64,000 nt of DNA from Halomonas stenophila (GCF_014192275.1 NZ_JACHXR010000002.1:1-64000), one strand, 5' to 3'. Positions 33,061-40,803 are shown, counted from the first letter of the stretch. Numbers and translations: made by a program. The notes: generated by a model not told the origin, from the sequence alone.

Positions 33061-34602
33061 TCAGTGGGTGGTGAGGGTCAGCGGCAGCCCGACCGCCTGC
33101 TGATAGCCGGCCTCCTGCTCCAGGTCGGCGAGTAGCAGGGGCGGTTCGTCGCCCGCGTCGAGGTGCAGATGCAGGGTCTCGCCGTCGGCCTCGAGCACCG
33201 GCAGGGCCGGCGGCTGTTCCGGGCGCGAGTGGTTGAGGGTCACCGCCAGGCGCAGCAGGCGGGCGAGCCGGACATGGGAGCGCTGCTCGGCGGCGGGCAG
33301 GGCCTGCCACTCCTTGGCCGGGAACTTGCGGCGGTGGGCGCGGACCAGGAAGGCCAGCAGGCGCTGCTCCGGTCGCGAGAAGCCGGCCAGGTCGGAGTGC
33401 TCCAGCAGATAGGCGCCGTGGCGATGGAACTGGCTGTGGGAGATGGCCAGGCCGAGCTCGTGGAGGCGACTGCCCCACTCGAGGAAGCGAGCGTGGTCGT
33501 CGTCCAGCTCCCAGGCCTCGCGGACCTGGTCGAGCAGGCCGAGGGCCGTGCTGGCCACGTTGTCCGCCTGGCGGCCATCGACCCCATAGCTCCGCGACAG
33601 GTTGTCCAGGGTCTTGAGGCGGGAATCCTCGGGGCTGTGGCGGCCCACCATGTCATAGAGCACTCCCTCGCGCAGGGCGCCGTCGGCATAGCGCATCTCC
33701 TCCAGCGTGAAGGCCTCGAAGACGGCGCCGAGGATGGCGATGCCGGCCGCGAAGACCCGGGCGCGGTCGGCCTTGAGCCCGGTCATGGCGACCCTGTCCA
33801 GGCGCTTGCACTTGAGCAGCCGCTTGCGCAGGTCGAGCAGCCCCTGGCGGGTGATCACCCCCTCGGGGCCCTTGCCGGCGGCGGCGATCACCGCGGCCGC
33901 GGCCTTGATGGTGCCGCTGGAACCGACCGGGTCGGCCCAGCCGAGGGTGTGGTAGGGGCGTCGGATGTTGGCGAGCTCCGAGAGGGCCGCCAGCTCGGCA
34001 CGGCGCATGCGCTTCTCGGTGATCTCGCCGGTGTCGAAGAAGCGCCGGGTGAAGGTCACGCAGCCCATCCGCAGGCTCTCCAGGGCCAGCGGCTCGAAGC
34101 GCTCGCCGATGATGAACTCGGTGGACCCGCCGCCGATGTCGACGATCAGCCGTCGGCCGTCCTCGGCCACCGCGTGGGCGGCACCCAGGTAGATCAGGCG
34201 GGCCTCCTCGCGGCCGGCGATGATCTCGATGCGGGTCCCCAGCAGGGCCTCTGCGCGCTCGATGAAGGCCTGGCTGTTCTCGGCATCGCGCAGGGCGTTG
34301 GTGCCCACCACCCGCAGGTCGCGGCGGCCGATGCCCTCCAGGAAGGGGGCGAAGCGGGCCAGGCAGTCCAGGGCCCGGGTCATGGCGTCCTCAGCGAGGA
34401 AGCCGTCGTCGTCGAGTCCGGCGGCCAGCTGCACCTTCTCGCCGAGCCGGGCGACCACCTGCAGCCGGTCGTCCCGGTAGTTGGCGACCAGCAGGTGGAA
34501 GCTGTTGGAGCCGAGGTCGATGGCGGCAAGGCGGCGGGGCTCGGGGGCGATCGCGGGTTCGCTCGCGAGGGCGGTGGCGAACCGGTCCGTTGGCGCAGTC
34601 AT
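33061..34602 (-). CDS. ppx: Exopolyphosphatase (Ppx/GppA family)
   Basis: Processively removes terminal phosphates from inorganic polyphosphate and is related to pppGpp phosphohydrolase. It is 513 residues. The ASKHA-fold phosphate loop AAIDLGSNSFHLLV is near residues 27-39 and the second loop is in LIVDIGGGSTEF; a C-terminal HD-like helical domain follows (LHELGLAISHSQFHRHGAYL). The start is ATG 34602-34600 with AAGGA upstream. ppk, which makes the polymer, lies 7 kb away, whereas in many relatives the two are adjacent. Confidence 0.95.
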   Translation of the reverse strand: MTAPTDRFATALASEPAIAPEPRRLAAIDLGSNSFHLLVANYRDDRLQVVARLGEKVQLAAGLDDDGFLAEDAMTRALDCLARFAPFLEGIGRRDLRVVGTNALRDAENSQAFIERAEALLGTRIEIIAGREEARLIYLGAAHAVAEDGRRLIVDIGGGSTEFIIGERFEPLALESLRMGCVTFTRRFFDTGEITEKRMRRAELAALSELANIRRPYHTLGWADPVGSSGTIKAAAAVIAAAGKGPEGVITRQGLLDLRKRLLKCKRLDRVAMTGLKADRARVFAAGIAILGAVFEAFTLEEMRYADGALREGVLYDMVGRHSPEDSRLKTLDNLSRSYGVDGRQADNVASTALGLLDQVREAWELDDDHARFLEWGSRLHELGLAISHSQFHRHGAYLLEHSDLAGFSRPEQRLLAFLVRAHRRKFPAKEWQALPAAEQRSHVRLARLLRLAVTLNHSRPEQPPALPVLEADGETLHLHLDAGDEPPLLLADLEQEAGYQQAVGLPLTLTTH

Positions 34603-35047
34603 GGCGGGTCCTTGAGGGTGACTGGCCAAAGGTTGCGGGCCCCTCCCGGCCATGTCAATTGCGCCATGGCCGGGGACGCCGCGAGGCTTGCGTTTCCTGA
34701 CGGCGTTGACTAATATCGAGGCGTTCGCCTGTTCCGAATGCTTTCCGACCGCTCAAGGCGACTGCGCCGCGGTCATTTCCAAGTCGTCAGATAGCCCACT
34801 GCATCAGCCCGCGATCCTGGCCCTCGGCCACGAGCCGCTGATTCAGGCGAAAACGAACCTGCTCCCTCGCTCCCGAACTGGCCCGGCATCCCTTCTCAGG
34901 CGGTTGTCAGCCCACGGCCATACGATGCACACGACGAGTGGCAGCCTGTCCGGGCTCTGAACGCATCCACGCGGCGTTACCGTCTCGCCTCCTGTCTCAT
35001 ACGGCGCATGACTGCCCGGCTTCCACGAGCAACTTCTGAACACACCG
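34603..35047 (+). promoter_or_regulatory. 445-bp gene-free region: rho promoter and long pyrimidine-rich leader
   Basis: No convincing coding sequence. A promoter is visible as TTGCGT (34688-34693), 17-bp spacer, TAATAT (34711-34716), which would give a leader of about 325 nt before rho. The last ~90 nt are C/T-rich and G-poor (for example CGTCTCGCCTCCTGTCTCAT), the composition of a Rho-utilisation site, consistent with autogenous Rho-dependent attenuation known for E. coli rho. Pseudomonas has trxA at this spot; no CxxC-encoding frame is found here. Confidence 0.5.
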
Positions 35048-36307
35048 ATGAATCTTACCGAACTCAAGCAAAAGCCCGTGCCGGAACTCCTGGAGATCGC
35101 CCGTGAAATGGGCATCGACAACCTGGCACGCTCCCGCAAGCAGGACATCATCTTCGCCATCCTCAAGAAGCACGCCAAGAGCGGCGAGGCCATCTACGGC
35201 GACGGCGTGCTGGAGATCCTGCAGGACGGATTCGGCTTCCTGCGCAGTGCCGACAGCTCCTACCTGGCCGGCCCCGACGACATCTATGTCTCGCCGTCCC
35301 AGATCCGACGCTTCAACCTGCGCAAGGGCGACTCCATCTCCGGCAAGATTCGTCCGCCCAAGGAAGGGGAGCGTTACTTCGCGCTGTTGAAGGTCAGCGA
35401 GATCAACTTCGACAAGCCCGAGAACGCCAAGCACAAGATCCTCTTCGAGAACCTCACGCCGCTGTTCCCCCAGGAACGGCTGCGCATGGAGATCGGCAAC
35501 GGCTCCACCGAGGATCTGACGGCGCGAATCATCGACCTCACTGCGCCCATCGGCAAGGGCCAGCGCGGCCTGCTCGTCTCGCCGCCCAAGGCGGGCAAGA
35601 CGCTGATGCTGCAGAACATCGCCACCTCCATCACCCGCAACAACCCCGAATGCCACCTGATCGTGCTGCTGATCGACGAGCGGCCCGAGGAGGTCACCGA
35701 GATGTCGCGGACGGTGCGCGGCGAGGTGGTGGCCTCGACCTTCGACGAGCCGCCGGCGCGCCACGTCCAGGTGGCCGAGATGGTCATCGAGAAGGCCAAG
35801 CGCCTGGTCGAGCACAAGAAGGACGTGGTGATCCTGCTCGACTCCATTACCCGCCTGGCCCGGGCCTACAATACCGTGGTGCCCTCCTCGGGCAAGGTGC
35901 TCACCGGTGGCGTCGACGCCCATGCACTGGAGAAGCCCAAGCGCTTCTTCGGCGCGGCGCGTAACATCGAGGAGGGCGGCAGCTTGACCATCATCGCCAC
36001 GGCGCTGGTCGACACCGGCTCCAAGATGGACGAGGTGATCTTCGAGGAGTTCAAGGGTACCGGCAACATGGAGGCCCACCTGGACCGCAAGCTCGCCGAG
36101 AAGCGGGTCTACCCGGCCCTCAACATCCGCCGCAGCGGCACCCGCCGTGAGGACCTCATCGCCTCCGAGGACGAGATGCAGCGCATGTGGATCCTGCGCA
36201 AGCTGCTCAACCCCATGGAAGACGTGGCGGCCACCGAGTTCCTCATCGATCGCTTGAAGGACACCAAGACCAACCTCGAGTTCTTCGAGGCCATGAAGCG
36301 GCGCTGA
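35048..36307 (+). CDS. rho: Transcription termination factor Rho
   Basis: Hexameric RNA-dependent ATPase/helicase that terminates transcription. It is 419 residues, identical in length to E. coli Rho. The N-terminal helix bundle and CSD-type RNA-binding domain ([21 protein letters not shown]) come first. Walker A is [11 protein letters not shown] near residues 178-188, followed by Walker [17 protein letters not shown], the Q-loop and the R-loop [21 protein letters not shown] repeat element and then an intrinsic terminator lie downstream, before ubiD. Confidence 0.99.
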   Translation: MNLTELKQKPVPELLEIAREMGIDNLARSRKQDIIFAILKKHAKSGEAIYGDGVLEILQDGFGFLRSADSSYLAGPDDIYVSPSQIRRFNLRKGDSISGKIRPPKEGERYFALLKVSEINFDKPENAKHKILFENLTPLFPQERLRMEIGNGSTEDLTARIIDLTAPIGKGQRGLLVSPPKAGKTLMLQNIATSITRNNPECHLIVLLIDERPEEVTEMSRTVRGEVVASTFDEPPARHVQVAEMVIEKAKRLVEHKKDVVILLDSITRLARAYNTVVPSSGKVLTGGVDAHALEKPKRFFGAARNIEEGGSLTIIATALVDTGSKMDEVIFEEFKGTGNMEAHLDRKLAEKRVYPALNIRRSGTRREDLIASEDEMQRMWILRKLLNPMEDVAATEFLIDRLKDTKTNLEFFEAMKRR

Positions 36308-36317
36308 TGCTGTCCTG

Positions 36318-36490
36318 CTGCGCTCGACGATACGGCGTGGGAGAACAGCGGGTGCGCCAGTCCGATCGGACTGCTCATTGACTAAAGTCAACGCCGCGCT
36401 CGGGGCTCGCGACGTCCCTGTCGCTCGCGCTACGAGCAGCGGAGCTGCCCGAATCGTCCATCCTGACGCTTTGTCGCTGTTTTCCGCCTT
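36318..36490 (+). repeat. Covarying hairpin element, copy A3 (expanded)
   Basis: This begins CTGCGCTCGACGATACGGCG 10 bp after the rho stop. Arms GGAGAACAGCG (36340-36350) and CGCTGTTTTCC (36475-36485) pair over 11 bp with one G-U. The core is TGCTCATTGACTAAAGTCAA, with TTGACT/AGTCAA (36378-36383, 36386-36391) replacing TTTACC/GGTAAA of copy A2. Two insertions enlarge it: a perfect 16-bp palindrome CAGTCCGATCGGACTG (36358-36373) and about 75 bp between core and right arm. Confidence 0.65.
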
Positions 36491-36596
36491 GGCCGCGCGC
36501 CCCGGTCCGCCTGCGCTCGCGACGGACAGCTCTCCACGTCTGGTTTTTGCATCGTGATGACGAGTGCCGTGCGGCGCTTGTCACCGCAGCATCCTC

Positions 36597-36632
36597 GAGG
36601 GGCGGCATGCTATGCTGCCCCTCTTGTTTTTT
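36597..36632 (+). terminator. Strong intrinsic terminator just upstream of ubiD
   Basis: GAGGGGC-GGCAT, loop GCT, ATGCT-GCCCCTC (36597-36623, 12 pairs including one G-U) followed by TTGTTTTTT. This is the clearest Rho-independent signal between rho and ubiD, yet it ends only 25 bp before the ubiD ATG. Either ubiD's promoter lies inside it (TATGCT at 36611-36616 could be a -10) or it attenuates ubiD. Confidence 0.8.
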
Positions 36633-36657
36633 GTCGTTCGGGAAACGGGAAGGCCGC

Positions 36658-38151
36658 ATGAAGTACAAGGATCTGCGCGAGTTCATCGCGGCACTGGAGG
36701 CGCAGGGCGAGCTCAAGCGCATCACCGCCGAGGTCGATCCCTATCTGGAGATCACCGAGATCTGCGACCGCACCCTGCGGGCCGGCGGGCCGGCGCTGCT
36801 GTTCGAGAACGTCAAGGGCCACGACATGCCGCTGCTCGGCAACCTCTTCGGCACGCCGAAACGGGTCGCTCTGGGCATGGGCCAGGACTCCGTCGATGCC
36901 CTGCGCGAGGTCGGCGAACTGCTGGCCTTCCTCAAGGAGCCGGAACCGCCCAAGGGCTTCCGCGATGCCCTGGACAAGCTGCCGGTCTACAAGCAGGTCA
37001 TGAGCATGGGGCCCAAGGTCCTGAAGCGGGCGCCGGTCCAGGAGGTGGTCCTCGAGGGCGAGGATGTCGACCTCGGCCGCCTGCCCATCCAGCATTGCTG
37101 GCCCGGCGATGTCGCCCCGCTGGTGACCTGGCCGCTGGTGATCACCCGGGGGCCGCACAAGAAGCGCCAGAACCTCGGCATCTATCGCCAGCAGAAGCTC
37201 TCTCGTAACCGCCTGATCATGCGCTGGCTGTCCCATCGCGGCGGCGCCCTGGACTTCCAGGAATGGTGCCGGGCCCATCCCGGCGAGCCCTTCCCGGTGG
37301 CGGTGGCCCTGGGCGCCGACCCGGCCACCATCCTCGGCGCGGTGACGCCGGTGCCGGACAGCCTTTCGGAGTATGCCTTCGCCGGGCTGCTGCGCGGCTC
37401 GCGCACCGAGCTGGTCAGATGCGGCCATGCCGAGCTGGAGGTGCCGGCCTCCGCCGAGATCATCCTCGAGGGCTTCATCCATCCGGACGACACGGCCCCC
37501 GAGGGCCCCTACGGCGATCACACCGGCTACTACAACGAGGTCGAGACCTTCCCGGTGTTCACGGTGACCCGCATGACCCTGCGCCGTGACGCCATCTACC
37601 ACTCCACCTATACCGGCCGTCCCCCCGACGAGCCGGCGGTCCTGGGGCTGGCGCTCAACGAGGTCTTCGTGCCCATCCTGCGCCGCCAGTTCCCCGAGAT
37701 CGTCGACTTCTACCTGCCGCCGGAAGGTTGCTCCTACCGCATGGCGGTGGTGACCATGAAGAAGCAGTACCCCGGTCACGCCAAGCGGGTGATGATGGGC
37801 GTGTGGAGCTTCCTGCGCCAGTTCATGTACACCAAGTTCGTGGTGGTCCTCGACGACGACGTGGACGCCCGGGACTGGCAGGACGTGATCTGGGCCATCA
37901 CCACCCGCATGGACCCGGCCCGGGACACGGTGCTGGTGGAGAACACGCCCATCGACTACCTGGATTTCGCCTCGCCGGTGGCGGGGCTGGGCTCCAAGAT
38001 GGGGCTCGACGCCACCGGCAAGTGGCCCGGCGAGACCGACCGCGAGTGGGGCACGCCCATCGTCATGGACGCGGCCGTCAAGGCCCGGGTCAGCGAGCGG
38101 TGGGGCGAGCTGGGTATCGAATCCCCTGACACCGACAAGAGGCATTCATGA
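36658..38151 (+). CDS. ubiD: 4-hydroxy-3-polyprenylbenzoate decarboxylase
   Basis: Prenylated-FMN-dependent decarboxylase of ubiquinone synthesis. From ATG 36658 it has 497 residues, the same as E. coli UbiD. It starts [19 protein letters not shown]; family blocks include [55 protein letters not shown] and the C-terminal DLDATGKW-like segment [17 protein letters not shown]. Its cofactor is made by UbiX (not in this window). It overlaps fre by 4 bp (ATGA), as in the E. coli ubiD-fre pair. Confidence 0.98.
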   Translation: MKYKDLREFIAALEAQGELKRITAEVDPYLEITEICDRTLRAGGPALLFENVKGHDMPLLGNLFGTPKRVALGMGQDSVDALREVGELLAFLKEPEPPKGFRDALDKLPVYKQVMSMGPKVLKRAPVQEVVLEGEDVDLGRLPIQHCWPGDVAPLVTWPLVITRGPHKKRQNLGIYRQQKLSRNRLIMRWLSHRGGALDFQEWCRAHPGEPFPVAVALGADPATILGAVTPVPDSLSEYAFAGLLRGSRTELVRCGHAELEVPASAEIILEGFIHPDDTAPEGPYGDHTGYYNEVETFPVFTVTRMTLRRDAIYHSTYTGRPPDEPAVLGLALNEVFVPILRRQFPEIVDFYLPPEGCSYRMAVVTMKKQYPGHAKRVMMGVWSFLRQFMYTKFVVVLDDDVDARDWQDVIWAITTRMDPARDTVLVENTPIDYLDFASPVAGLGSKMGLDATGKWPGETDREWGTPIVMDAAVKARVSERWGELGIESPDTDKRHS

Positions 38152-38927
38152 CGGCAAGGACCCTGACCTGCCAGGTCGTCGAGGTCGAGGACCTCACCCC
38201 CGACGTCTTCCGCGTGCACCTGGAGGGCCGCCCCGAGGCCATGGCCCACGCCCCCGGCCAGTACCTCGAGATGCAGCTGGACGACGCGACCTGGGTGCCC
38301 TTCTCCATCGCCAACGCCCACGGCGGCGACGGCCGGCTCGAGCTGCATATCCAGCACTGGCCGGAGCGCAGCAACTCCGCCCGGCTGCGCGAGCTGCTGG
38401 TGGAGGCCCAACAGCTGACCCTGCGCCTGCCCGGCGGCGACTGCGTGCTGGATCCCGACAGCGAGCGCCCCCTGCTGCTGGTCGCCGCCGGGACCGGCTT
38501 CGCCCAGATGAAGGCCATCGTCGAGGCGGCCCTGCACGCCGACCCCTCGCGGCCTGTCGCGCTGTGGTGGGCCGCCCGGGAGCGCCGCGACCTCTACCTG
38601 GAGCGCCTGGCCCGGGAGTGGGCGGAGCGGCACGAGGGCGTGACCTTCCATGGCGTCAGCGAGCAGCCGCTGGAGGCCGGCTTCGATGCCGAACGGGTGA
38701 CCGGCCACCGGGGGCGGATCGACGAGGCCCTGGCCGAGCACCTCGACGACGTCTCCGCCCATGACGTCTACCTCTCCGGCTCGCCGGGCATGGTCTATGC
38801 CTGCGTCGATGTCCTGGCCTCGCTGGGGCTGGTGCCGTCCCGGGTGTTCTCCGACGTCTTCGCCTATGCGCCGCGGGACCCGCTGGTGCCGACCGTGGGC
38901 AGCCTGGTGCGCGAGCGGCAGGCATGA
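38148..38927 (+). CDS. fre: NAD(P)H-flavin reductase (Fre family)
   Basis: Ferredoxin-reductase-fold enzyme expected to reduce free FMN or riboflavin with NAD(P)H, possibly feeding FMNH2 to UbiX/UbiD. It is 259 residues, about 25 longer than E. coli Fre (233). The flavin-binding motif normally RxxS reads WVPFSIAN, so the usual Arg before P-F-S is Val. The pyridine-nucleotide motif [17 protein letters not shown] and the C-terminal [11 protein letters not shown] are intact. It is coupled to ubiD by an ATGA overlap. Confidence 0.9.
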   Translation: MTARTLTCQVVEVEDLTPDVFRVHLEGRPEAMAHAPGQYLEMQLDDATWVPFSIANAHGGDGRLELHIQHWPERSNSARLRELLVEAQQLTLRLPGGDCVLDPDSERPLLLVAAGTGFAQMKAIVEAALHADPSRPVALWWAARERRDLYLERLAREWAERHEGVTFHGVSEQPLEAGFDAERVTGHRGRIDEALAEHLDDVSAHDVYLSGSPGMVYACVDVLASLGLVPSRVFSDVFAYAPRDPLVPTVGSLVRERQA

Positions 38928-39013
38928 GTGCCTCGCTCATCCTGATCCCCGACCCCAACCGCGACGTGACCGGGATCAGCCTGCCGGTCGATGGCGGCCG
39001 GCATCTTCGCTAG
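38924..39013 (+). pseudogene. Possible C-terminal remnant of a short-chain dehydrogenase
   Basis: A 29-codon frame opens with ATG overlapping the fre stop (ATGA). Its second half reads NRDVTGISLPVDGGRHLR, very like the C-terminal tail of SDR-family enzymes, where xxxTGxxLxVDGG is the hallmark. Nothing else of an SDR is present upstream because the fre coding region fills the space. I interpret it as the tail of a decayed SDR; it could equally be an expressed small peptide by translational coupling. Confidence 0.4.
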
Positions 39014-39054
39014 AATGCCGGACATCCTGACGACCACTCCGAGAGGAACATGAC

Positions 39055-39183
39055 ATGGCGGGACACGACGAGAACTTCAAGGACGACAGCGGCCTGCTGG
39101 CGGTCTTCCTGGGCCTGGCGGTGCTGGTGGGCATGAGCGCGCTGCCGGCGACCATCGGCTGGGTGCAACTGGCCACCGGCTGA
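39055..39183 (+). CDS. Small single-pass membrane protein
   Basis: A 42-residue ORF, MAGHDENFKDDSGLL followed by one hydrophobic helix (LAVFLGLAVLVGMSALPATI, about 15-34) and a short tail. GAGAGG lies 8 bp before ATG 39055, an excellent SD, and a TAGAAT -10-like hexamer at 39011 is correctly placed upstream. No family is recognised. The charged N-terminus and single helix suggest an inner-membrane small protein. It stands alone between fre and the aroG leader region. Confidence 0.6.
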   Translation: MAGHDENFKDDSGLLAVFLGLAVLVGMSALPATIGWVQLATG

Positions 39184-39205
39184 GCCGCCGGTGAGCACGT
39201 CGCCC

Positions 39206-39234
39206 TTGCCATCCGCCCCGCGAGACGGCAGGAT
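39206..39234 (+). promoter_or_regulatory. Weak candidate promoter for the aroG leader
   Basis: TTGCCA (39206-39211), 17-bp spacer, CAGGAT (39229-39234). The -35 is good (5/6) and the -10 poor (3/6). It would start RNA about 18 nt before the first leader ORF, as in classical attenuated operons. Confidence 0.3.
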
Positions 39235-39258
39235 GGCAGCAGACCTCAGGAGACGACC

Positions 39259-39408
39259 ATGTCATCGAGCCGACCCATGACCCCGTGCGACCCGCAGACC
39301 GCCCCCGTGGCGGTGACGGCGGCCCGTGGTCAAGGCAGCGTCGGCGGTATCGATCGCTATTGGCCGGGTGACTGGTTTAGCGCCGGCGTGCCGGCGGCCG
39401 TGTCCTGA
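39259..39408 (+). CDS. Aromatic-rich leader peptide 1 upstream of aroG
   Basis: A 49-codon ORF with a strong SD (CAGGAGA, 7 bp before ATG). The first two-thirds are Ala/Gly/Pro-rich; then comes DRYWPGDWFSAG, where codons TAT TGG (39358-39363) and TGG TTT (39373-39378) cluster Tyr, Trp, Trp and Phe. Region 1 of the attenuator (GGCGTGCC, 39385-39392) starts seven bases after the Phe codon, so a ribosome stalled there would cover it. It is interpreted as a regulatory leader peptide, not a functional protein; this is inference from layout. Confidence 0.65.
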   Translation: MSSSRPMTPCDPQTAPVAVTAARGQGSVGGIDRYWPGDWFSAGVPAAVS

Positions 39409-39500
39409 CCCAGCGCCAAGGACCACGCCGCGAGGCACGCCCGCCCAGGGTTGCCTCCGCACACAGAACCCCCGGACGGCAACCCCGCTCGGGGGTTCTG
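39385..39500 (+). promoter_or_regulatory. Candidate transcription attenuator of aroG
   Basis: Segments: GGCGTGCC (39385-39392) can pair with GGCACGCC (39434-39441); GGGTTGCC (39448-39455) can pair with GGCAACCC (39478-39485); and CAGAACCCCCG (39464-39474) pairs perfectly with CGGGGGTTCTG (39490-39500), a terminator-like 11-bp stem. GGCAACCC lies in the terminator loop, so the second pairing traps the 5' terminator arm and should be an antiterminator. No U tract follows the stem, a weakness of the model. Confidence 0.55.
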
Positions 39501-39538
39501 CATTGCAGGCCCCGCAACACGACGACAGGAGACGCCCC

Positions 39539-39703
39539 ATGACCGCACCGCATCGCGCCCACGCCGAGTTCCGCACCCCGGGACGGGACTATTACGGCTA
39601 TGGTTGGCGATTTAGCGATGCGCGGTCGGGCCAGGGCGCCACCTCCGACCGTGAGACTGCCGGTGGCATGACGACTAGCCGATGTTCCCGCTCACGGAGT
39701 TGA
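39539..39703 (+). CDS. Aromatic-rich leader peptide 2 immediately before aroG
   Basis: A 54-codon ORF starting after the attenuator hairpin, with the SD ACAGGAGA. Residues 17-26 read DYYGYGWRFS, with codons TAT TAC GGC TAT GGT TGG CGA TTT AGC (39590-39616): three Tyr, one Trp and one Phe in eight codons. The TGG(CGA)TTTAGCG stretch resembles TGGTTTAGCG of leader 1, and both SD regions are alike, suggesting duplication. The stop is 5 bp before the aroG ATG, so translation may be coupled. Overlapping stems follow the aromatic codons (39624-39667). Confidence 0.6.
   Translation: MTAPHRAHAEFRTPGRDYYGYGWRFSDARSGQGATSDRETAGGMTTSRCSRSRS
39624..39667 (+). promoter_or_regulatory. Mutually exclusive stems after the leader 2 aromatic codons
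   Basis: GGTCGG (39624-39629) pairs with CCGACC (39645-39650); alternatively GCCACC (39638-39643) pairs with GGTGGC (39662-39667). The second stem begins within the loop of the first, so only one can form. Ribosome position at the Tyr/Trp/Phe codons eight or more bases upstream could choose between them. Short stems, so this is a tentative call. Confidence 0.35.
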
Positions 39704-39708
39704 CCCCC

Positions 39709-40803
39709 ATGAACGCCCCCGTTTCCCTTGCCCGCCCTTCACTGACCGACGCGAGCGAAGGCCGTCGCGACGCCGCCAGCCACCTGCCCACCCCCGAGGC
39801 CCTGCACCGAGCGCTGCCGCTCGAGCCAGCCCTGGCCCGAGGCATCGAGGGCCAGCGCCAGGCCATCCGCGAGATCCTCGCGGGCCGCGACGACCGGTTG
39901 CTGGTGGTGGTCGGCCCCTGTTCGATCCATGACCCCGAGGCCGCCCTCGAGTATGCCCGGCGGCTGGCGGCCCTGGCCCCGCATATCGAGGATCGCATCC
40001 TGCCGGTGATGCGGGTCTACGTGGAGAAGCCACGGACCACCGTGGGCTGGAAGGGGCTGGCCTATGACCCGGACCTGGACGGCCGTGGTGACCTGGCCCG
40101 TGGCCTCGAGCTGTCACGCACGCTGATGCGCGAGATCGCCGGGCTGGGCCTGCCCGTGGCCACCGAGCTGCTGCAGCCCATGCTCGCCCCCTATCTGGAC
40201 GACCTGCTGGCCTGGGTGGCGATCGGGGCCCGCACCACCGAGTCCCAGCTGCACCGCGAGATGGCCAGCGGTCTCGAGGCCGTGGTGGGCTTCAAGAACG
40301 CCACCAGCGGCGAACTGCAGGTGGCCATCGATGCCATGCGCGCCGCGGCCCATCCCCACCAGCACTTCGCCATGGCCGCGGACGGCCGGCCGATGGTGCG
40401 CGAGACCCCGGGCAACCCGCATACCCATGTGGTGCTGCGCGGGGGGCACGGCGAGCCCAACTACCGGGCGCCCCAGGTGGTCGCCAGCCGGCGGGCCCTG
40501 GAGGCCGCGGGCCTGACGCCCCGGCTGATGGTGGATTGCAGCCATGCCAATGCGCGCAAGGACCACCGCCGCCAGAGCGAGGTGATGCTCGATGTGCTGG
40601 GCCAGCGGGTGGCCGGCGACACCGCCCTGGTCGGGCTGATGCTGGAGAGCCATATCCACGAGGGCAAGCAGCCCCTGGCCCCCGGCAAGCTGCGCTACGG
40701 GGTCTCGGTCACCGATGCCTGCATCGGCTGGGAGACCACCGAGCACCTGCTGACGACCGCGGCGGAGCGGCTGCGGGAGACGGGCGTCGACGAGCGAGCC
40801 TGA
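39709..40803 (+). CDS. aroG: 3-deoxy-7-phosphoheptulonate synthase (DAHP synthase, class I)
   Basis: Condenses phosphoenolpyruvate and erythrose 4-phosphate, the first step of the shikimate pathway. It is 364 residues from ATG 39709 (GGAG 9 bp upstream; an ATG at 39682 lacks an SD). Conserved blocks are VVGPCSIHDPEAALEYA (68-84), VYVEKPRTTVGWKG, ATELLQP, IGARTTESQ, FKNATSGE and DCSHANA. Which aromatic amino acid inhibits it cannot be told from sequence by eye. The aroG symbol denotes the class I family, not proven Phe sensitivity. It is preceded by two leader ORFs and an attenuator-like hairpin and followed by a 31-bp palindrome. Confidence 0.93.
   Translation: MNAPVSLARPSLTDASEGRRDAASHLPTPEALHRALPLEPALARGIEGQRQAIREILAGRDDRLLVVVGPCSIHDPEAALEYARRLAALAPHIEDRILPVMRVYVEKPRTTVGWKGLAYDPDLDGRGDLARGLELSRTLMREIAGLGLPVATELLQPMLAPYLDDLLAWVAIGARTTESQLHREMASGLEAVVGFKNATSGELQVAIDAMRAAAHPHQHFAMAADGRPMVRETPGNPHTHVVLRGGHGEPNYRAPQVVASRRALEAAGLTPRLMVDCSHANARKDHRRQSEVMLDVLGQRVAGDTALVGLMLESHIHEGKQPLAPGKLRYGVSVTDACIGWETTEHLLTTAAERLRETGVDERA

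Noticed and set aside
34652-34960. 102-codon plus-strand frame in the ppx-rho interval, considered as a missing trxA or new gene
   Set aside because: It contains the rho promoter, lacks an SD and any family motif, and its codon use does not resemble neighbouring genes; no thioredoxin motif is present.
34925-34960. 11-codon ORF (MHTTSGSLSGL) considered as a rho leader peptide
   Set aside because: No SD, no similarity to E. coli RhoL and no obvious regulatory codons; kept only as part of the leader.
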